Shown in pieces: positions 60,320-64,000 of a stretch of DNA of 64,000 bases. The notes below the pieces were generated by a model. It did not search any database, was not told the DNA's origin, and saw only the letters and a program-made list of their open reading frames with translations. A program made the position numbers and the translations under genes. Source of the stretch: Cranoglanis bouderius (lineage: Eukaryota; Chordata; Actinopteri; Siluriformes; Cranoglanididae); contig CM042540.1 of the NCBI GenBank assembly GCA_023630585.1, positions 11,476,574-11,540,573 of the forward strand, in the 5' to 3' direction. The first letter of the stretch is position 1, and each line of letters begins with the position of its first letter.

Positions 60320-60390
60320 TCCAAAAAATTTCCAACCGAATGATTGTTTGAAACTATTCAACTATTGAGGCTATCCTTCTCAATTTCAGG

Positions 60391-60429
<39 letters not shown>
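60391..60429. repeat. (GT)n microsatellite, probably inside ptgs2 5' UTR
   Basis: About 19 GT units, (CA)n on the ptgs2 strand, between the TATA box and the ATG. Confidence 0.95.
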
Positions 60430-60431
<2 letters not shown>

Positions 60432-60439
60432 CTGAGTAT

Positions 60440-60610
60440 CTGGAGCTTTCTGATCCTCTCAGCGCTCCTGTCCCCCTTATATACGCGGAGGAGAAAGTGC
60501 TTACGTATTTTGATGAGGGTAAGATGAGATCAGCCCAAAAATTCTCTTATGTCGACAATGTCAGTTCGTCAGCTTTTCCAAGTTTCCACCTCCACCATTC
60601 CCCCAGATGA
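60440..60610 (-). promoter_or_regulatory. ptgs2: ptgs2 core promoter and proximal elements
   Basis: On minus: TATATAA at 60483-60477, which predicts initiation near 60450 and a 5' UTR of about 130 nt. Upstream are TACGTAA (60507-60501), TGACG (60571-60567), NFAT-like TGGAAAAG (about 60580-60573) and TGGAAAC (60588-60582). Their number and order resemble the inducible mammalian COX-2 promoter, which uses CRE, C/EBP, NFAT and NF-kB sites. No perfect NF-kB site was seen. Confidence 0.65.
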
Positions 60611-61272
60611 GAAATCTGTCTCTGAACTGGACTGGACGATGTGCGCCACTCTGTGGAAATTCAAGTCATATCGAGTGAACACGTTTCTGTGAATACATCA
60701 GCATCATCATCATCACTATTACCGAGTCCCTCCTCTCAACCATTACTCATTTTAGTCGATTAATAAATATTTTTTAATAAAAAAAAATTAAAAAATATTT
60801 GTAAATATTTTAAATATTTAAAATAGTCCCGTGTAAGTGGAAAGTTTAAAATTGATCTGCTTGTGTCATTTTTAAAAAGAAACCACACACAGGAAAGGCG
60901 CCTGTAGTGCCAAACAGTTCATAGACATGTGACACTACTTTGAGCAGTCTTTACCTTAAGTTAATGTATTTTTCGTCAAAAATGTGTAAACTCTAGAGTC
61001 CAACTCACAGTTTGCTTTATTAGTCAACCCCTGTGCTGAGCAAACAATAATTATTCGCACCTCCCTGCTGAAAAAAAGCAATAAAAACCCTCATAGATTT
61101 TGTAATGCTTTTCATGGATATAACAGGAATTGCACTGGTTTTTAATGAAAACTGTAATGATCCCTGTAGGTCTCTACTGGTAATTTGTTGCCTTCTATTG
61201 GTGGCATGTTATGTCTAGTGGATACCATTAACTTAGTGGAAACCATTAGAATTTCTGTGATGGTTTCTATTG

Positions 61273-61312
61273 TTTTGTTTGTTTGTTTGTTTGTTTGTTT
61301 GTTTGTTTGTTT
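61273..61312. repeat. (TTTG)n microsatellite
   Basis: About nine GTTT units between ptgs2 and pla2g4a. Confidence 0.95.
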
Positions 61313-61574
61313 CAACAGGGCTGTATCTGATAATATTGCGATTTGTGTGATTCAGTGTATAAGGTAAAGCACAAGCAAATAAAATGAACTTTATTTCGTG
61401 CAGCAGTATTGGTTAAATAAACGTTAAAATTTGAATCACACTAAAATATACAATAACTTTGGTGTTTAAAATGTCAGCCAAGTTTATTTAGTATTTTCAT
61501 AGTATATCATGAAATGTTTAAATTGAAATGCTTATAGTGAGGCTCAGGTAAATTACATAGCATAGGCACTATGC

Positions 61575-61577
<3 letters not shown>

Positions 61578-61625
<48 letters not shown>
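61578..61625. repeat. (CA)n microsatellite
   Basis: About 24 CA units. Confidence 0.97.
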
Positions 61626-61628
<3 letters not shown>

Positions 61629-61754
61629 AATACAAATATTATCAAAATAGATTAAGATAAGTACAACAAGGATACAATATACAAAATGCAATATATAATA
61701 TGAGTGGAAATATGAATTGTGTAAACTATATGGGAATATGAGTAGCGTTAATTA

Positions 61755-61980
61755 GGGGTGTCAATTGCAGTCTATATGATACGATACACTTTTAATTCTT
61801 AAGGCAACAATTCAATATATGACAGTATATTCAATATTTGACTGAATCTTCTACAATACGATACAATTTCGACTCATAAGGCAACAATTCAATATTTGAC
61901 AATACCACTGAATCTGCTATGATATGATACAATATGATTCAGTTTAGTAGCCTCTGATCGATATGTGACCAGAATCTGGA
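61755..61980. repeat. Imperfect direct repeats of unknown class
   Basis: 'AAGGCAACAATTCAATAT' occurs at about 61802 and 61880, and 'GATACGATACA'-like units recur (61778, 61857, 61922). It starts 'AGGGGTGTC' and may be a degraded transposon. Confidence 0.45.
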
Positions 61981-62414
61981 AAAAAAAAAAAAAAAAAAAT
62001 TAAGTATCAGAGTTATAGGCATTTAAAAAAAAAAAGTCAATTTAATCAGTGTTATTGATAATAATTAATTTATAATCAATTATAATCAATAATAATCAGT
62101 TTATGACTGTTGCCTCGACTCATTTCAGTCCTTGCCTTTTAAATAGATGCATTGATCCAAATCCTCCTATCATTACACAGTGTAGACAAAACAATACTAA
62201 AGTATACTAAAGTGAGGTGTAATGTCACTACATGACAACGGAAGTACAGTGGACATGTAAAGAATATGATATGACTGACGACTGTGTCAATTCGAAGGAA
62301 ATTTTCTTCAAACGACTAAAACTATAATTAAATCAAATCATTTCCTTTTTTTCTGTTTATTATTATTATTTTTTTTTTAATCAAATAATTTCTTTACAAA
62401 TGGTGAGCTATAAT

Positions 62415-62616
62415 AATAACGTCAGAGTGCTTGTGCACACATTGGCTTTCCATAGTGGGCGGGGCTTCGGAAGATCGGCTGATTCACAGTTTCTCGTCTT
62501 TCTCTCCTGCTCAGTACCTCCACTTTCACCGAGGGAGAAGGATAGGGAGAGAGAGAGAATTGAAAGAGAAGCACAGTCGGCTGACTCTTAGGATATGTTT
62601 CTGCTCTGCGGTATAG
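62415..62616 (+). promoter_or_regulatory. pla2g4a: pla2g4a promoter and noncoding first exon
   Basis: ACGTCA (62420-62425), inverted CCAAT (ATTGG, 62441-62445) and a GC box GTGGGCGGGGC (62455-62465) form a compact TATA-less promoter. A likely untranslated exon ends at 62616 before GTAAGC. It lies 0.95 kb before the first coding exon, whose acceptor shows an upstream exon is needed. The transcription start is not defined. Confidence 0.55.
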
Positions 62617-63033
62617 GTAAGCAGAAAGGAAAACTCTCTATTTATTTTAATGTAACTTATTGTCAGCAGTAGAAAACCTTGGACATTGTAAGCTGTGGTG
62701 TTAATTAAAATAAAGTTAGAGAGCAACTTTTTTAGATGGAGTTTGTTTGGTTCCCCAGAGTTGTTGGTTTTGCACTGTTTGAATATGTCGTCTAACGTAA
62801 AAGTAAACATCCAGAAGATTAATTGACTGATTCCTGATGTTGGTGGAAACACGCATGCGCGAGAATTTTATGTATTTGTTGTACAGGCGACTTCATGAAA
62901 GGCGCAGATTGTTGCTACTGCTGCAGCACCTACAATCCACTAAAAGTAATAAAAATACAAACACAGTTATGCACGACTTTTTGGTTTCCTGTTGTTCTCG
63001 TAATAATCATAGTGAAAACACAACCAGGTTACT

Positions 63034-63034
<1 letters not shown>

Positions 63035-63085
<51 letters not shown>
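63035..63085. repeat. (GATA)n microsatellite
   Basis: About 12 GATA units in pla2g4a intron 1. Confidence 0.97.
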
Positions 63086-63568
63086 GTGCAGAAGCCCTAA
63101 AAGTCTTGTTTTTTATATATATTTTATTTACTGTACTTCTTGTAATAAGTTTTTGTGATTATGGTCATTATCACAAGACCACAAATGTTTTCCTTACATA
63201 ACACAAAACACTTATCAAGATTTCAACACAGCAAATTTTGTCTTGCTGAAATGTTGACCTGATTAATTTGAGATGTTATAAAAACATGAGATAACAAGCT
63301 GAAGGCCTATTCCAATGTACTGGTACATCACACTTAGACCTCTGGGAATTTAGTTATAGACAAAAGCATCTGAGCTCAGTGTGATGTTAGATGCAGAAGA
63401 TGCATGGTATACTGTTATTACCTTTTTAATTACAGTTTTATTGATTGCGCAGTTCCTCTTTGACAGTTTGTTACCACATTTTTCTCTTTTAGTTAACAGA
63501 TGCCGCCCAAGATAAATAGAAGCCTTTCCTGACATATAAATGTGTTTCCCCAGTGTGAAACTGGCAGG

Positions 63569-63601
63569 ATGTCCTCCATAGACCCCTATCAGTACATTAT
63601 A
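63569..63601 (+). CDS. pla2g4a: Cytosolic phospholipase A2 alpha, first coding exon only
   Basis: The enzyme releases arachidonic acid from sn-2 of membrane phospholipids after calcium-driven translocation by its C2 domain. The exon runs from an acceptor (tttccccag) at 63553 to the donor at 63601/63602 (GTAAGT). Its coding part, MSSIDPYQYII, matches the vertebrate start MSFIDPYQHII, and the exon ends in phase 0. The C2 and catalytic domains lie beyond the right edge. The call rests on eleven residues plus synteny, which agree with each other. It is divergent from ptgs2. Confidence 0.87.
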
Positions 63602-64000
63602 GTAAGTTCAGCCTTTTGGAGGTAGTTATTTTTTTATTTTTTGTAGTCTGTTTTACTGTAAATGTGATGTTGTTCATACCAGATCAAAGAACTAAAATGT
63701 TTTTTTTTTGCCACGGTTCACCGGATGGGCTGAAATGTGAATCATATATGCATTACACATCATTCAGCAGTTTCTCCAGTCTGAATTAACATTACTGTAT
63801 CAGTTTATTATGGAATTGGACAAAGTATGGGATTGGTTCACATCTACAAAACCCAAATGTAGATATGTATATAAAAATCCCATCCAGGTCTATAAAAACC
63901 CAGTTTATTTCTTTTCTCGACTGCATGAGCGCAAACATGTCATCGGCTTTTTCTCTTGGGTGGTTGCTCCTGTCTGAATGTCCCTTGTGTCACTTGTTAG

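Noticed and set aside
61150..61275. ACCATTA / TAATGG-rich palindromic segment, similar in feel to 24300-24420
   Set aside because: Similarity is limited to short ACCATT motifs; I could not align the two as copies.
1..64000. CRISPR array, phage, operon or bacterial defence system
   Set aside because: All genes are spliced vertebrate genes with introns, polyadenylation signals and eukaryotic transposons.

Overview
The window is a stretch of a ray-finned fish chromosome. Spliced vertebrate genes lie among many Tc1/mariner-like relics, a tRNA-type SINE family, LINE tails and simple repeats. The repeats suggest an otophysan fish, possibly a catfish, but the species cannot be fixed from sequence alone. 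Gene order is tpr (-), odr4/C1orf27 (+), pdc (-), ptgs2 (-), pla2g4a (+), the same order and orientation as human 1q31.

Layout. Positions 46-4266 hold the first seven coding exons of tpr (minus strand, 257 codons), cut by the window edge. A GC-rich segment at 4267-4480 looks like a bidirectional promoter with odr4. odr4 runs 5113-18406 in 13 coding exons (446 codons plus stop), and its introns have taken in five or six Tc1-type insertions. pdc (phosducin) is convergent with odr4. Its three coding exons lie at 20899-26299 and a likely noncoding first exon and promoter near 31.2-31.4 kb. The 25 kb from 31.4 to 56.3 kb has no gene I can support. It holds Tc1 relics (one nested in another), a possible LTR, LINE and SINE pieces, a noncoding teleost-type repeat and several unique GC-richer islands that may be regulatory.

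ptgs2 (cyclooxygenase-2) is complete at 56547-60319, with nine coding exons and 607 codons plus stop. It has an AU-rich 3' UTR and a TATA box at 60477-60483. pla2g4a (cytosolic phospholipase A2) diverges from it. Only its likely noncoding first exon (ending 62616) and first coding exon (63569-63601) are inside the window.

The genes do not form an operon. The functional link is at the right end: cytosolic phospholipase A2 releases arachidonate and cyclooxygenase-2 converts it to prostaglandin H2. Here the two genes are head to head with only about 2 kb between their promoters. All gene models were built by hand, by matching translations to remembered family sequences and requiring splice sites that keep the reading frame. 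I found no clear new biological system. The most unusual items are a perfect 59-bp inverted repeat in a pdc intron, a lost intron in ptgs2 with a four-residue shortening at the junction, nested and chimeric Tc1 elements, and the compact ptgs2-pla2g4a intergenic region.
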